Assembly: GCF_029870955.1 (NCBI RefSeq)
Contig: NZ_PGFQ01000001.1
Coordinates: 1,798,001-1,862,000, forward strand
DNA from: Sulfitobacter faviae
Lineage (GTDB): Bacteria > Pseudomonadota > Alphaproteobacteria > Rhodobacterales > Rhodobacteraceae
Length of the DNA stretch: 64,000 nucleotides
Reading direction: 5' to 3'
A model generated the notes under the pieces. It did not search any database and was not told the DNA's origin. It worked only from the letters and a program-made list of their open reading frames with translations. Positions 44,803 to 54,243 of the stretch are shown one piece after another. Position 1 is the stretch's first letter; the number at the start of each line of letters is the position of its first letter. Made by a program: the position numbers and the translations under genes.

Positions 44803-45894
44803 ATGGGTGCCTATATCCTCAGACGGCTTTTGCTGGTGATCCCGACGTTGTTCGGCATCATGCTGGTCAACTTCGCACTGGTGCAATTCGTGCCCGGTGG
44901 CCCGGTGGAGCAGGCCATCGCCCGGATTCAGGGCGGCGGTGACGTCTTCGGCGGTTTCGCCGGGGGCAACAACGATGCCGGGGTCGATACCATGGCCCGC
45001 GGGTCCGACAGCACCTATGTCGGCGCACGCGGCTTGCCGCCCGAGTTGATCGAGGAATTGGAGAAGGAATTCGGCTTCGACAAACCCCCGGTGGAGCGGT
45101 TCTTTCACATGCTGTGGAACTACATGCGGCTGGATTTTGGCGAGAGCTATTTCCGCGCCATCAGCGTGATCGACTTGATCAAGGAAAAGCTGCCGGTCTC
45201 GATCACGCTAGGTCTCTGGTCGACGCTGATCGCACACTTGGTCTCGATCCCCTTGGGCATCCGCAAGGCGGTGCGCGACGGCAGCCGGTTCGACACATGG
45301 ACCTCGGGCGCGATCATCGCGGCCTATGCGATCCCCGGGTTCCTGTTCGCCATCTTGTTGTTGGTGCTCTTTGCCGGTGGCTCCTACTGGCAGATCTTCC
45401 CCCTGCGCGGCCTGACCTCGGATAATTTCGACAGCCTCAGCCCTCTGGGCAAGGTGGCCGATTACTTCTGGCACATCACCCTGCCGGTGCTGGCCTCCAC
45501 GATCTCGGCCTTTGCCACGCTGACGCTGCTGACCAAGAACAGCTTTCTGGACGAAATTAAAAAGCAATATGTCATCACCGCCCGCGCCAAGGGCCTGTCC
45601 GAGAGCAAGGTCCTCTACGGCCATGTCTTCCGCAACGCGATGCTGATCGTGATCGCGAGCTTCCCGGCGGTCTTCATCTCGGTTTTCTTCGGCGGGTCGA
45701 TCATCATCGAGACGATCTTCAGCCTCGACGGGTTGGGGCGCTTGGGCTTTGAGGCGGCGGTGGCGCGGGACTATCCGATTGTCTTCGGCACGCTCTTCAT
45801 CTTCGGCCTCATCGGCCTTGTCGTCGGCATCCTGTCGGACCTGATGTATGTGCTCGTCGACCCGCGCATCGACTTCGAGAAGAGGGAAGGCTGA
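44803..45894 (+). CDS. yejB: Peptide ABC transporter permease YejB
   Basis: The 363-residue inner-membrane permease has six helices. It starts [20 protein letters not shown], has the YejB-specific insertion rich in Gly ([19 protein letters not shown]) and the EAA coupling loop near [20 protein letters not shown]. It forms the membrane channel with YejE. The stop overlaps the yejE ATG by one base (TGATG, 45892-45896), so the two are coupled. Confidence 0.95.
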   Translation: MGAYILRRLLLVIPTLFGIMLVNFALVQFVPGGPVEQAIARIQGGGDVFGGFAGGNNDAGVDTMARGSDSTYVGARGLPPELIEELEKEFGFDKPPVERFFHMLWNYMRLDFGESYFRAISVIDLIKEKLPVSITLGLWSTLIAHLVSIPLGIRKAVRDGSRFDTWTSGAIIAAYAIPGFLFAILLLVLFAGGSYWQIFPLRGLTSDNFDSLSPLGKVADYFWHITLPVLASTISAFATLTLLTKNSFLDEIKKQYVITARAKGLSESKVLYGHVFRNAMLIVIASFPAVFISVFFGGSIIIETIFSLDGLGRLGFEAAVARDYPIVFGTLFIFGLIGLVVGILSDLMYVLVDPRIDFEKREG

Positions 45895-47000
45895 TGGCGC
45901 TCTCTCCGCTGAACCAGCGCCGCTGGCGCAATTTCACCGCGAACCGGCGCGCCTATTGGTCGCTGTGGATCTTCGCCATCCTGTTCGGGATTTCGCTGCT
46001 GGCCGAGTTCGTGGCGAACGACAAACCGATCCTCGTCAGCTACCGCGGCGAATATTACACGCCGATCTTCAACTTCTACCCCGAGACCGCCTTCGGCGGC
46101 GATTTCCAGACCGAGGCCGCCTACCGCGATCCGGAGGTGCAATGCCTCATCGCCACCGGCGGGCTGGACCTCTGTTTCGACGATCCGGAGGGCTACATCC
46201 TCGACGCCGAGGATGGCGAGATCGAGGGCGAGGCGATCGAGAAGGGCTGGGCACTCTGGCCTGTCATCCCCTATTCCTACGACACCGCGGTGGACCGACC
46301 CGGCGCCGCACCCCTGCCGCCCAATGGGCAGAACTGGCTCGGGACCGACGGCACCAAGCGCGACGTCATGGCCCGCGTGATCCACGGCTTCCGCCTGTCG
46401 GTGGTCTTCACCCTGATCGTGACCGGGGCGGCCTCGCTCATCGGCATCCTCGCGGGCGCGGTGCAAGGCTTCTTCGGCGGCTGGCTCGACCTCATTTTCC
46501 AGCGCATCATCGAGATCTGGTCTTCGACCCCGTCGCTCTACGTGATCATCATCATGTTCGCCATTCTGGGCCGAAGTTTCTGGCTTCTGGTCGTGCTGCT
46601 GGTGCTGTTCTCATGGACTGCATTGGTGGGCGTGGTGCGGGCTGAGTTCCTGCGCGCGCGCAACCTCGAATACGTCCGCGCGGCCCGGGCGCTCGGCGTG
46701 GGCAACGGGACCATCATGCTGCGCCACATGCTGCCCAATGCCATGGTGGCGACGCTGACCATGCTGCCCTTCATCATCACTGGCACGATCTCCACGCTGG
46801 CGACGCTCGACTTCCTCGGCTTCGGCCTGCCGTCCTCGGCCCCGTCGCTGGGCGAGTTGACGCTGCAGGCCAAGCAGAACCTGCAGGCGCCGTGGCTTGC
46901 TTTCGCGGCCTTCTTCACCTTTGCCATCATGCTGTCGCTTCTGGTCTTCATCTTCGAGGGCATCCGCGACGCATTCGACCCCAGAAAGACCTTCTCGTGA
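45894..47000 (+). CDS. yejE: Peptide ABC transporter permease YejE
   Basis: The second permease, 368 residues. It has a short N-terminal cytoplasmic stretch (LNQRRWRNFTANRRAYWSLW), an extended periplasmic loop (about residues 40-150), then five helices with the coupling loop EYVRAARALGVGNGTIMLRH. It pairs with YejB. The last codons overlap the yejF GTG start (GTGA at 46997-47000). Confidence 0.95.
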   Translation: MALSPLNQRRWRNFTANRRAYWSLWIFAILFGISLLAEFVANDKPILVSYRGEYYTPIFNFYPETAFGGDFQTEAAYRDPEVQCLIATGGLDLCFDDPEGYILDAEDGEIEGEAIEKGWALWPVIPYSYDTAVDRPGAAPLPPNGQNWLGTDGTKRDVMARVIHGFRLSVVFTLIVTGAASLIGILAGAVQGFFGGWLDLIFQRIIEIWSSTPSLYVIIIMFAILGRSFWLLVVLLVLFSWTALVGVVRAEFLRARNLEYVRAARALGVGNGTIMLRHMLPNAMVATLTMLPFIITGTISTLATLDFLGFGLPSSAPSLGELTLQAKQNLQAPWLAFAAFFTFAIMLSLLVFIFEGIRDAFDPRKTFS

Positions 47001-48577
47001 CTGCATTGTTGGACGTCAAAGACCTGCAAGTCTCCTTCCGGCAGGACGGGCAGCTGATCCCGGCGGTGCGCGGGGTGAGCTTTGCCGTCAACCGCGGCGA
47101 GACGGTGGCGCTGGTGGGCGAAAGCGGCTCGGGCAAGTCGGTCTCGGCGCTGTCGACCGTGTCGCTTCTGGGCGAAAGCGCTGAGGTGAGCGGGTCGGTG
47201 ACCTACAACGGCCAGCAAATGATCGGGGCCGACGACAAGCTGTTGCGCGACGTGCGTGGCAACGACATCTCCTTCATCTTCCAAGAGCCGATGACCTCGC
47301 TCAACCCGCTGCACACGATCGAGAAGCAATTGGCGGAATCGCTCGCGCTGCATCAGGGGCTGCAAGGAGAAGCGGCGCGGGCGCGGGTGCTGGAACTGCT
47401 CCAGCAGGTCGGCATCAACGACGCGGAAAGCCGCATGGGCGCCTATCCGCACCAGTTGTCAGGCGGGCAGCGGCAGCGCGTGATGATCGCCATGGCGCTG
47501 GCCAACAAGCCCGACATCCTGATTGCGGACGAGCCGACGACGGCGCTCGACGTGACCATTCAGGCCCAGATCCTCGACCTGTTGAAGGATCTGAAAGACG
47601 AGATGGGCATGGGGCTTTTGTTCATCACCCATGACCTCGGCATCGTGCGGCGCGTCGCCGACCGGGTCTTCGTCATGCAAAAGGGGCTGGTGGTCGAGGA
47701 AGGCCCGACGGCGAAGATTTTCGACAACCCGCAGCACCCCTACACCCGCAAACTGCTCGGCGCCGAGCCCACCGGTGCGCCCGCGCCCGTGGCCGAGGAT
47801 GCGCCCGAAGTGCTGCGCACCGACAACCTCAAGGTCTGGTTCCCGATCCAGAAGGGCCTGCTGCGCCGGACCGTGGGCCATGTGAAGGCCGTCAACGACA
47901 CCAGCTTGTCGATCCGTGCGGGCGAGACCTTGGGCATCGTGGGCGAAAGCGGCTCGGGCAAGACCACGGCGGCGCTGGCGATCATGCGGCTCATCGGCTC
48001 GGAAGGCGAGGTGACCTTCCGCGGCGAGGACCTGCGCAAATGGTCGACCAAGAAGCTGCGCCGGCTGCGCGCCGACATGCAGATCGTTTTCCAAGACCCC
48101 TTCGGCTCGCTCAGCCCGCGGATGACCTGTTTCCAAATCATCAGTGAGGGGCTCGCGATCCACAACATCGACAAGGGGCGCGACAAGCGCGAGTTGGTCG
48201 CCGAGGTCATGACCGAAGTCGGCCTCGACCCCGCGACGATGGACCGCTACCCGCATGAGTTTTCCGGCGGTCAACGCCAGCGCATCGCCATCGCCCGCGC
48301 CATGGTGCTGCGCCCGAAACTGCTGGTTCTGGACGAGCCGACCTCGGCATTGGACATGACCGTGCAGGTGCAGATTGTTGATCTTTTGCGGGATTTGCAG
48401 GCGAAATACGGGCTGGCCTATCTCTTCATCAGCCACGACCTGAAAGTGGTGCGGGCGATGTCGCACAAGGTGATGGTGATGAAACGCGGTGACGTGGTGG
48501 AATATGGGGATGTCGACGCGCTTTATGACAATCCGCAGACGGAATACACACGGAACCTGTTGCAGGCGGCAGGGTAA
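46997..48577 (+). CDS. yejF: Peptide ABC transporter dual ATPase YejF
   Basis: The 526-residue protein is a tandem ABC ATPase. It has two Walker A motifs ([15 protein letters not shown] near residue 40 and [15 protein letters not shown] in the second half), two signatures ([16 protein letters not shown] and [15 protein letters not shown]) and two Walker B sites ([28 protein letters not shown]). The oligopeptide-type C-terminal tails ([17 protein letters not shown]) follow. It powers the YejABE importer. The GTG at 46997 overlaps the yejE stop by 4 nt and is the only start matching the conserved N-terminus ([13 protein letters not shown]). Confidence 0.95.
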   Translation: MTALLDVKDLQVSFRQDGQLIPAVRGVSFAVNRGETVALVGESGSGKSVSALSTVSLLGESAEVSGSVTYNGQQMIGADDKLLRDVRGNDISFIFQEPMTSLNPLHTIEKQLAESLALHQGLQGEAARARVLELLQQVGINDAESRMGAYPHQLSGGQRQRVMIAMALANKPDILIADEPTTALDVTIQAQILDLLKDLKDEMGMGLLFITHDLGIVRRVADRVFVMQKGLVVEEGPTAKIFDNPQHPYTRKLLGAEPTGAPAPVAEDAPEVLRTDNLKVWFPIQKGLLRRTVGHVKAVNDTSLSIRAGETLGIVGESGSGKTTAALAIMRLIGSEGEVTFRGEDLRKWSTKKLRRLRADMQIVFQDPFGSLSPRMTCFQIISEGLAIHNIDKGRDKRELVAEVMTEVGLDPATMDRYPHEFSGGQRQRIAIARAMVLRPKLLVLDEPTSALDMTVQVQIVDLLRDLQAKYGLAYLFISHDLKVVRAMSHKVMVMKRGDVVEYGDVDALYDNPQTEYTRNLLQAAG

Positions 48578-48603
48578 GCGGGCGTTGCATTTGCGGAGAG
48601 GGT

Positions 48604-48668
48604 AGGGGGGCGCTGCCCCCATCGCGCCGGGGGCGCGATTCCCCCGCGGTATTTTTTAAAGGATGAAG
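48604..48668 (+). terminator. Terminator-like GC hairpins with GGTATTTT tail (copy 2 of 2)
   Basis: After yejF come GGGGGGCGCTGCCCCC, then ATCGCGCC-GGG-GGCGCGAT, then CCCCCGCGGTATTTTTTAAA and GGATGAAG. The tail and leading hairpin match the copy after mcl1 at 881-940 in the same orientation relative to the gene. Confidence 0.65.
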
Positions 48669-48703
48669 TTGATTTGGTGGCGCTTTGGCCGCCCGGTGGT
48701 GGT

Positions 48704-50167
48704 TTAGCCTTCGCTGGGGCCGATCATGAAGCAGCTGACATTGCGCGCGGCCAGACGGCGGCAGGCGAGGTCGGCGCTTTCGCGGGACATGCCGAGGAAG
48801 TTCGCGTCAAAGCCTTGTGGGCGGCGCACGACTTTGCGCAGCGTGCCGTCAAGGGTCGACATTTCGGCCAGTGCGGTTTTCAGCAGGACCTTCTCGGCGG
48901 CGTAGCGGCTGGGGAAACGGCCCACGTTCACGCCCCAGTGGCGCCCGCCGGAGGTGGAGACGCGGGTCACGATCTCTTGCTCTACCGCCTGTTGTACCGC
49001 CAGCGTCACGTCCTTGGGGCGCGGTTCGGGGCGGGGGGAGGCTTTGGCGGTGGCGATGACGAGCTCGGCCTCCTTGGCCTCTGGGGTGGGCGCGGCGGCG
49101 GGCGGGGTTGGTGCCGTCTCAACCGCTTCGCGCAGCGCTGCGGTGATATCGCTGTTGGAGACCACGCTCGTTGCTTCGGGCGCGGCGGCGGTGGCCACGA
49201 CCACGACATCGCTGCGGGGGCGCAGTTGCGGGCGTTTGGAGGTGGTGACGGCGCCGACGAGGCGGATCGTTTTGCCTGCGGCGCCGGGGGCGGTTTCCAC
49301 ATCGGCATAGACGGGCGGGACCGGTTTGCTCAGCGGCGCGGAGGAGGGCGCGCGGCGGAAGCCGAGGTCCATAAGCTCGGCCACTTTGGCGTTGCGCGAG
49401 GCGGTGGATTTGCCGCCGAAGACGGTCACGATGATGCGCTCATTGCCCCGTTCGGCCGAGGCGGTGAGGTTGAAGCCAGCGGCGCGGGTGTAGCCGGTCT
49501 TGATGCCGTCCGCCCCTTTGTAGGACCCCAGAAACCGGCGATTCGTATGGGAGACCTTGCGCACGCCCGCATCGGCGGTGATGCGCGAGAAGAGGTTGTA
49601 GTATTGCGGGTAATCATAGAGCAGGTGTCGGCCCATGCGGGTCATGTCGCGGGCGGTGGAGAGGTGGCCGCTTTCGGTCAGCCCGTGCATGTTTTTGAAC
49701 GTGGTGCGCGTCATGCCAAGCTGTTTGGCGGTGCGGTTCATCCGGCGGGCGAAGGCGGCCTCAGAACCGCCGATGGCCTCGCCGATCGCGGTGGCGGCGT
49801 CATTGGCGGATTTTACGGCGGCGGCGCGGATCAGATAGCGTAGGGCGATCTTTTGGCCCGGGCGCATGCCCAATTTGCTGGGCGGCTCGGAGGCCGCGTT
49901 TTTCGAGATCGTCACTTGGGTATCGAGAGAGATTTCCCCCCGTTCCACCGCTTGGAAGGCGATATAGAGGGTCATCATCTTGGTCAGGGAAGCCGGGTGC
50001 AGGCGGGTGTCGGCATTCTCGGCGTGGATTTCTTTGCCGGTGCGGGCGTCGATGACATAGGCGGCGTAGGGGGCAGCGATCGCGCTGAGGGGCAGGAGAA
50101 CCAGAACCCAGAGTGCTGCGAATAGAAATAGCCCGTAACGGGCCGGCTGAATGCGCCGAGCCTTCAT
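48704..50167 (-). CDS. dacF: D-alanyl-D-alanine carboxypeptidase with C-terminal SPOR-like domain
   Basis: Peptidase S11 (PBP5/6 class) of 487 residues that trims the terminal D-Ala of peptidoglycan pentapeptides. It has a signal peptide (YGLFLFAALWVLVLLPLSAI), the active Ser-Lys pair in LHPASLTKMMTLYIAFQAV, SxN in AVKSANDAATAIGEAIGG and KTG in GIKTGYTRAAGFNLTASAE. A Pro/Ala-rich linker leads to a SPOR-like tail (GGRHWGVNVGRFPSRYAAEK, LACRRLAARNVSCFMIGP), which would bind denuded glycan at septa. The released D-Ala could feed the D-amino acid operon at 2-5 kb. It starts at 50167 and converges with yejF. Confidence 0.9.
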   Translation of the reverse strand: MKARRIQPARYGLFLFAALWVLVLLPLSAIAAPYAAYVIDARTGKEIHAENADTRLHPASLTKMMTLYIAFQAVERGEISLDTQVTISKNAASEPPSKLGMRPGQKIALRYLIRAAAVKSANDAATAIGEAIGGSEAAFARRMNRTAKQLGMTRTTFKNMHGLTESGHLSTARDMTRMGRHLLYDYPQYYNLFSRITADAGVRKVSHTNRRFLGSYKGADGIKTGYTRAAGFNLTASAERGNERIIVTVFGGKSTASRNAKVAELMDLGFRRAPSSAPLSKPVPPVYADVETAPGAAGKTIRLVGAVTTSKRPQLRPRSDVVVVATAAAPEATSVVSNSDITAALREAVETAPTPPAAAPTPEAKEAELVIATAKASPRPEPRPKDVTLAVQQAVEQEIVTRVSTSGGRHWGVNVGRFPSRYAAEKVLLKTALAEMSTLDGTLRKVVRRPQGFDANFLGMSRESADLACRRLAARNVSCFMIGPSEG

Positions 50168-50430
50168 ATTTGCCTGCCTTTTACTGCCTCAGGTCGCCGA
50201 TTTCTGGCTGACCATTTATTAATTGGTTCGAGGCTAGCATAGGACGCCGCATCGCGGAAGCCGTCGAATCCAGTGAACAGGGGAAAAAGGGGCGGATCTC
50301 TCCTCCAATATGTAGAGGCTTGCACACATCTACCCACTATAAGCGCGAATAAGGCAAGAATTGGGCGGAAATTGGCCCGCAGTGCGGCATTTTTGGCGAT
50401 GTGTCAGAACGACTCAGGCGCGGGGGCGAG
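50168..50430. promoter_or_regulatory. Intergenic region upstream of dacF
   Basis: This 263-nt stretch lies between dacF and the HAD hydrolase, both minus strand. I see no ORF with coding character, no tRNA and no clear operator; AT-richer segments near 50205-50225 and 50310-50345 may hold the dacF promoter. Confidence 0.35.
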
Positions 50431-51138
50431 TCACCCCGACACGATCTTTTCGATCGTTTCTGGGAGGCCTGAGAGGTCGCTGATCTCGGCAAAACGGGGG
50501 GAATTGGTTGGTGCTTCGGCATGTTCCATCGCCCATATGAGGTCATGCGGCACATAGACGCCCCAGCCGCCTGCCGCGATCATCGGGCGCACGTCGGAGG
50601 CCATCGAGTTGCCAACCATCAGCCCCCGTTCGGCACCTTGGCCATGCTGCTCAAAAATGTGGCGATAAGCGGCTTCGGTCTTGTGAGAGACGATTTCGAC
50701 CGCGTCGAACCTGTCGCGCAGGCCCGATTGCGCCAGTTTGCGCTCTTGGTCCAGCAGGTCGCCTTTGGTCACCACGATGAGCCGGTAGGCGCCGCGCAGG
50801 TTTTCCAGCACGTCTTCGACATGGGGCAGCAGTTCGATGGGGTGGTCCAGCATGTCACGCCCGGCGGCGAGCAGATCGTTGATCACCTCGGCGGGGACTT
50901 TGCCCTCGGTCACCTCGATCGCGGTCTCGATCATCGACAGGGTGAAGCCTTTGATCCCATAGCCGTAATGCGGCAGATTGCGCCGTTCGGCCTCCAGCAG
51001 CCGGGCCATCAGGTGGTCGCGTTCACTATGTTCGGCGAGAAGGGCTGCAAAACGGTCGTGAGAGAGTGCAAAGTAGCGTTCATTATGCCACAATGTGTCA
51101 TCCGCATCGAAACCGATGGTGGTGAGTGCCCCGCCCAT
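50431..51138 (-). CDS. HAD-superfamily hydrolase
   Basis: The 235-residue haloacid dehalogenase-like phosphatase has motif [21 protein letters not shown], motif [22 protein letters not shown] (Lys in place of the more common Thr/Ser follow-up), a motif III Lys in [13 protein letters not shown] and motif [22 protein letters not shown]. The helical cap lies between residues about 20 and 100. The pattern suggests a phosphatase of small metabolites; the substrate is unknown. It starts at 51138 and is divergent from clpS. Confidence 0.88.
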   Translation of the reverse strand: MGGALTTIGFDADDTLWHNERYFALSHDRFAALLAEHSERDHLMARLLEAERRNLPHYGYGIKGFTLSMIETAIEVTEGKVPAEVINDLLAAGRDMLDHPIELLPHVEDVLENLRGAYRLIVVTKGDLLDQERKLAQSGLRDRFDAVEIVSHKTEAAYRHIFEQHGQGAERGLMVGNSMASDVRPMIAAGGWGVYVPHDLIWAMEHAEAPTNSPRFAEISDLSGLPETIEKIVSG

Positions 51139-51225
51139 ATGTGCTGCCTCTTTCCTAAATTGGTTCAGGGGTTATATAGACGGCTGCACGACGAACAAGC
51201 TCTACCCCCAGCCGCAGGAGCAGCA

Positions 51226-51618
51226 ATGCACCGTGACGACGTGAAAGCAGATTGGACGATCCAGCCCGCAGGCCGGTCCGCGCCGGGCGCGTGGATGATG
51301 GCCGACGGCCCCAAGGATGACGACGACAGCGAGTTGCTGACCAAGACCCGCCCCAAGACCAAACGCCCGCCGCTCTACAAGGTGATGTTGCTGAACGACG
51401 ATTTCACCCCGATGGAATTCGTGGTGCATGTCTTGGAACGTTTCTTCGGCCTGAACCACGCGCAGGCGTTCGAGATCATGTTGACGGTTCACAAGAAGGG
51501 GCTCGCCGTGGTTGGCGTCTTTAGCCACGAGATCGCGGAGACGAAAGTGGCGCAGGTGATGGATTTTGCCCGGCGTCACCAGCATCCGCTGCAATGCACC
51601 ATGGAAAAAGAAGAATAA
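51226..51618 (+). CDS. clpS: ClpS adaptor protein
   Basis: ClpS hands N-end-rule substrates to ClpAP. The 130-residue product carries the family core [40 protein letters not shown] and [20 protein letters not shown]. The Asn-Asp-Asp segment and the Met/Phe residues lining the N-degron pocket are present. The N-terminal extension is longer than in most ClpS: the ATG at 51226 has CAGGAG in good position, while ATG at 51295 would give a more usual 107 residues. It is followed 3 nt later by the methyltransferase gene. Confidence 0.94.
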   Translation: MHRDDVKADWTIQPAGRSAPGAWMMADGPKDDDDSELLTKTRPKTKRPPLYKVMLLNDDFTPMEFVVHVLERFFGLNHAQAFEIMLTVHKKGLAVVGVFSHEIAETKVAQVMDFARRHQHPLQCTMEKEE

Positions 51619-51621
51619 CAC

Positions 51622-52614
51622 GTGATTGATCCGCGCCTGGAACTGGCCCTGAACGGCGGTGGGCTAGACCTGCCCGAAACTGGGGTGATCGCTGTTTTTC
51701 AGCCCCCTGTGGATGCGGATCTGGCCGGTCTTCCGCCCGAGCGTTGCAAGATCATTCACGATTTCAAACCTGCCTATGACGCGTGGACGGCGCGGGGCTA
51801 TGAGGCGGCGCATTCGATCGAGGGGCGCTATGCTGCCGCCATCGTCTGCCTGCCGCGTGCCAAACATGAGGCCCGCGCTTTGGTGGCCCAAGCCTGCGCC
51901 GTGAGCGACGGGCCGGTGGTGGTTGACGGGCAAAAGACCGATGGCGCAGATTCCATCCTGCGCGAGATGCGGGCGCGGGTGACGGTGCAGGGGCCGATCT
52001 CCAAGGCGCATGGCAAGCTTTACTGGATCGACGCGGGCGCGAGCGATTTTTTCACCGATTGGGAGGCTGGTCCGGCCCAGACGGAAGGCGGCTTTTGGAC
52101 CGCGCCGGGGGTGTTCTCTGCCGATGGGGTCGATCTGGCCTCGGCGCTTTTGGTGGATGTGCTGCCCGATAACCTCGGGGCCGAAGTGGCCGATCTGGGG
52201 GCGGGCTGGGGGTTCCTTTCAGCGCATGTTCTGACGCGGCCCAAGGTGAAGACGGTGCATTTGGTCGAGGCCGGGCATATGGCGCTGGAATGCGCGCGCC
52301 ATAACGTGACCGATGACCGCGCCGTGTTCCATTGGGAGGATGCCACCGAATGGCAGCCGCCGCACCGGATGGATACCGTGGTGATGAACCCGCCTTTCCA
52401 CACAGGCCGCGCTGCTGAGCCGCAGATCGGTCAGGCCTTTGTCGCCGCGGCCGCGCGGATCCTCTCGGGGCAGGGCGATCTGTGGATGGTGGCCAACCGG
52501 CATCTGCCCTATGAGGCGGAACTGAAGAAACGCTTTGCTCAGGTGGCCGAGCTTGGAGGCGATGCGCGGTTCAAACTGTTCCACGCTACACGCCCGCTGA
52601 CCCGGCGCCGCTGA
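51622..52614 (+). CDS. RsmC-like class I SAM methyltransferase
   Basis: This 330-residue protein has a tandem arrangement typical of RsmC/RlmG: a degenerate N-terminal half (residues about 1-165) and a functional C-terminal Rossmann methyltransferase. The C-terminal half has SAM motif EVADLGAGWGFLSAHVL, VHLVEAGHMALECARHNV and the catalytic NPPF in VVMNPPFHTGRAAEPQI. RsmC methylates G1207 of 16S rRNA on N2; a related rRNA guanine is likely here. The start is GTG at 51622, 3 nt after clpS, so the two are cotranscribed. Confidence 0.86.
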   Translation: MIDPRLELALNGGGLDLPETGVIAVFQPPVDADLAGLPPERCKIIHDFKPAYDAWTARGYEAAHSIEGRYAAAIVCLPRAKHEARALVAQACAVSDGPVVVDGQKTDGADSILREMRARVTVQGPISKAHGKLYWIDAGASDFFTDWEAGPAQTEGGFWTAPGVFSADGVDLASALLVDVLPDNLGAEVADLGAGWGFLSAHVLTRPKVKTVHLVEAGHMALECARHNVTDDRAVFHWEDATEWQPPHRMDTVVMNPPFHTGRAAEPQIGQAFVAAAARILSGQGDLWMVANRHLPYEAELKKRFAQVAELGGDARFKLFHATRPLTRRR

Positions 52615-52633
52615 GCCTTAAGGGGGTATCCCG

Positions 52634-53434
52634 ATGTCATTCTCGATCTCAGGTAAAACAGCCATCATCACCGGCGCGGCGGACGGGATCGGCCTTGCCA
52701 TCGCGCGGCATCTGGCCGACCGGGGCGCAAATGTGATGTGCGCCGACTCCAACGAGAAAAAGCTGATGGAAGAGTTGGGCGACACGCCGGACGACGGCAA
52801 TATCCGCGTCTTTGCCGGTGATCTGCGCCAGCGGCTGACCATCGCCAACCTCGTCTCGGCCACGATCGACGCTTACGATCAGGTCGATATCCTCGTGAAT
52901 GCCTCGCGGCAGGTGATGCCGACCGATCCGTTGGATGTGGAGGATGGCTCGGTCGAGACGTTGTTGCAGCAAAACCTGATGACGGCGCTGCAACTGTCAC
53001 AGCAGGTGGCGCGGCGGATGATCAAACAGGCCGAGGGCCAGACCGAGGGGCAGGTGGGGTCGATCATCAACCTCAGCTCTATCGCGGCACAGCGCCACCA
53101 GCCGGATATGATGGGCTATGCCATCGCCTCGGCGGCGGTGCAGCAGATGACCCGCTCTCTGGCGCTGGTGCTGGCGCCGCATCGGATACGGGTGAATGCG
53201 ATCTCTTTCGGTTCGGTGATGAGCGCGTCCCTCCGCGCTGCCGTGGCCGAAAACCGCGACTGGCGGGACGACATCCGCGCGCATACGCCGCTTGGCCGGA
53301 TCGCCGGGCCGAATGAGCTTTGCGAGGCGGTGCAATTCCTCGCCGCTGAAAGTTCGGGCTTCATGACGGGCGAGATCATGACCATCGACGGCGGGCGCAC
53401 GCTGCTTGATGTGGTCTCGGCCCCCGCGCATTGA
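52634..53434 (+). CDS. SDR-family protein lacking the canonical catalytic Lys
   Basis: A 266-residue short-chain dehydrogenase/reductase. The nucleotide motif is ITGAADGIGLAIARHLADRG, the usual NAG appears as LVNASRQVM, and the Ser is in IINLSSIAAQRH. The Tyr region reads GYAIASAAVQQMTRSLALVL, so the Lys expected four residues after Tyr is Ser. The C-terminal part (RIRVNAISFGSVMS, PNELCEAVQFLAAESSGFMT, GEIMTIDGGRTL) is normal. Without Lys the ordinary hydride-transfer chemistry is doubtful, so it may have another role. It is preceded by AGGGGG and lies 19 nt after the methyltransferase, probably in the clpS transcript. Confidence 0.85.
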   Translation: MSFSISGKTAIITGAADGIGLAIARHLADRGANVMCADSNEKKLMEELGDTPDDGNIRVFAGDLRQRLTIANLVSATIDAYDQVDILVNASRQVMPTDPLDVEDGSVETLLQQNLMTALQLSQQVARRMIKQAEGQTEGQVGSIINLSSIAAQRHQPDMMGYAIASAAVQQMTRSLALVLAPHRIRVNAISFGSVMSASLRAAVAENRDWRDDIRAHTPLGRIAGPNELCEAVQFLAAESSGFMTGEIMTIDGGRTLLDVVSAPAH

Positions 53435-53485
53435 GGGCGGGCGGCAGTTTTCTGCGGCAAAAGTGAAATCATCCAGATTTCGCCC

Positions 53486-53513
53486 TTGACCCCAATGCCA
53501 AGCTGCCTTATCC
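53486..53513 (+). promoter_or_regulatory. Sigma70-type promoter of the tRNA gene
   Basis: TTGACC (53486-53491) and TTATCC (53508-53513) are spaced 16 nt apart, with a predicted start about 4 nt before the tRNA 5' end at 53524. Confidence 0.6.
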
Positions 53514-53523
53514 GACGCGCCAC

Positions 53524-53600
<77 letters not shown>

Positions 53601-53736
53601 TCCTCCCCCTTTGTTTCAGATGAACATCCGGCGTCAGCTCTGCTGCGTGCGCGCCGCGCTTGGGTTGCGCATGGGGCTGGAAGGGATAGAAGATAGCCCA
53701 TGCCCCGCGCGGGTTTGAGCAGATGAAAGCAGCCTT

Positions 53737-54168
53737 ATGACCACGGAAAACTTCGTTCACGAGATCAACGTCACTTGGGGCGATTGTGACCCGGCGCAGA
53801 TCGCCTATACCGCGCGGCTGCCCTATTTCGCGCTGGATGCGATCAACGCGTGGTGGGAGGCGCATTTTGACGGTGACGGCTGGTTTCAGCTTCAGATCGA
53901 CCGCAATATCGGCACGCCTTTCGTCAACCTGTCGATGGATTTTCGCAGCCCGGTCACCCCGCGGCACAAGCTGATGTGCGAAACCTATCCAACACGGCTT
54001 GGTAATAAATCCATCACCTTCGGCATGAAGGCGCGGCAGAATGGGGTGCTGTGTTTCGAAGGGTCTTTCACCTGCGTCTTCACCATCGCGGATGTGTTCA
54101 AAAGCCAATCCGCGCCCGAAGAATTGGCTCGTGTGATCAAACCTTTGGTCCGCGCCGACCTCGCCTGA
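53737..54168 (+). CDS. 4-hydroxybenzoyl-CoA-type acyl-CoA thioesterase
   Basis: A 143-residue hot-dog thioesterase. The catalytic-region motif VTWGDCDPAQIAYTARLPYF has the Asp of the 4HBT class, followed by LDAINAWWEAHFD. The rest (FVNLSMDFRSPVTPRHKLMC, GNKSITFGMKARQNGVLCFE) matches 4HBT/YbgC-type enzymes. These hydrolyse aromatic or short acyl-CoA thioesters. The substrate is unknown, though aromatic catabolism genes lie 4 kb downstream. The gene stands alone. Confidence 0.87.
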   Translation: MTTENFVHEINVTWGDCDPAQIAYTARLPYFALDAINAWWEAHFDGDGWFQLQIDRNIGTPFVNLSMDFRSPVTPRHKLMCETYPTRLGNKSITFGMKARQNGVLCFEGSFTCVFTIADVFKSQSAPEELARVIKPLVRADLA

Positions 54169-54243
54169 GGCAATTGCGCCGCGAGCAGTTGAAGTTCCCC
54201 CGATTGCAGCGTCTTATCGCGCAGCACATTGAGGGAGACGAAG

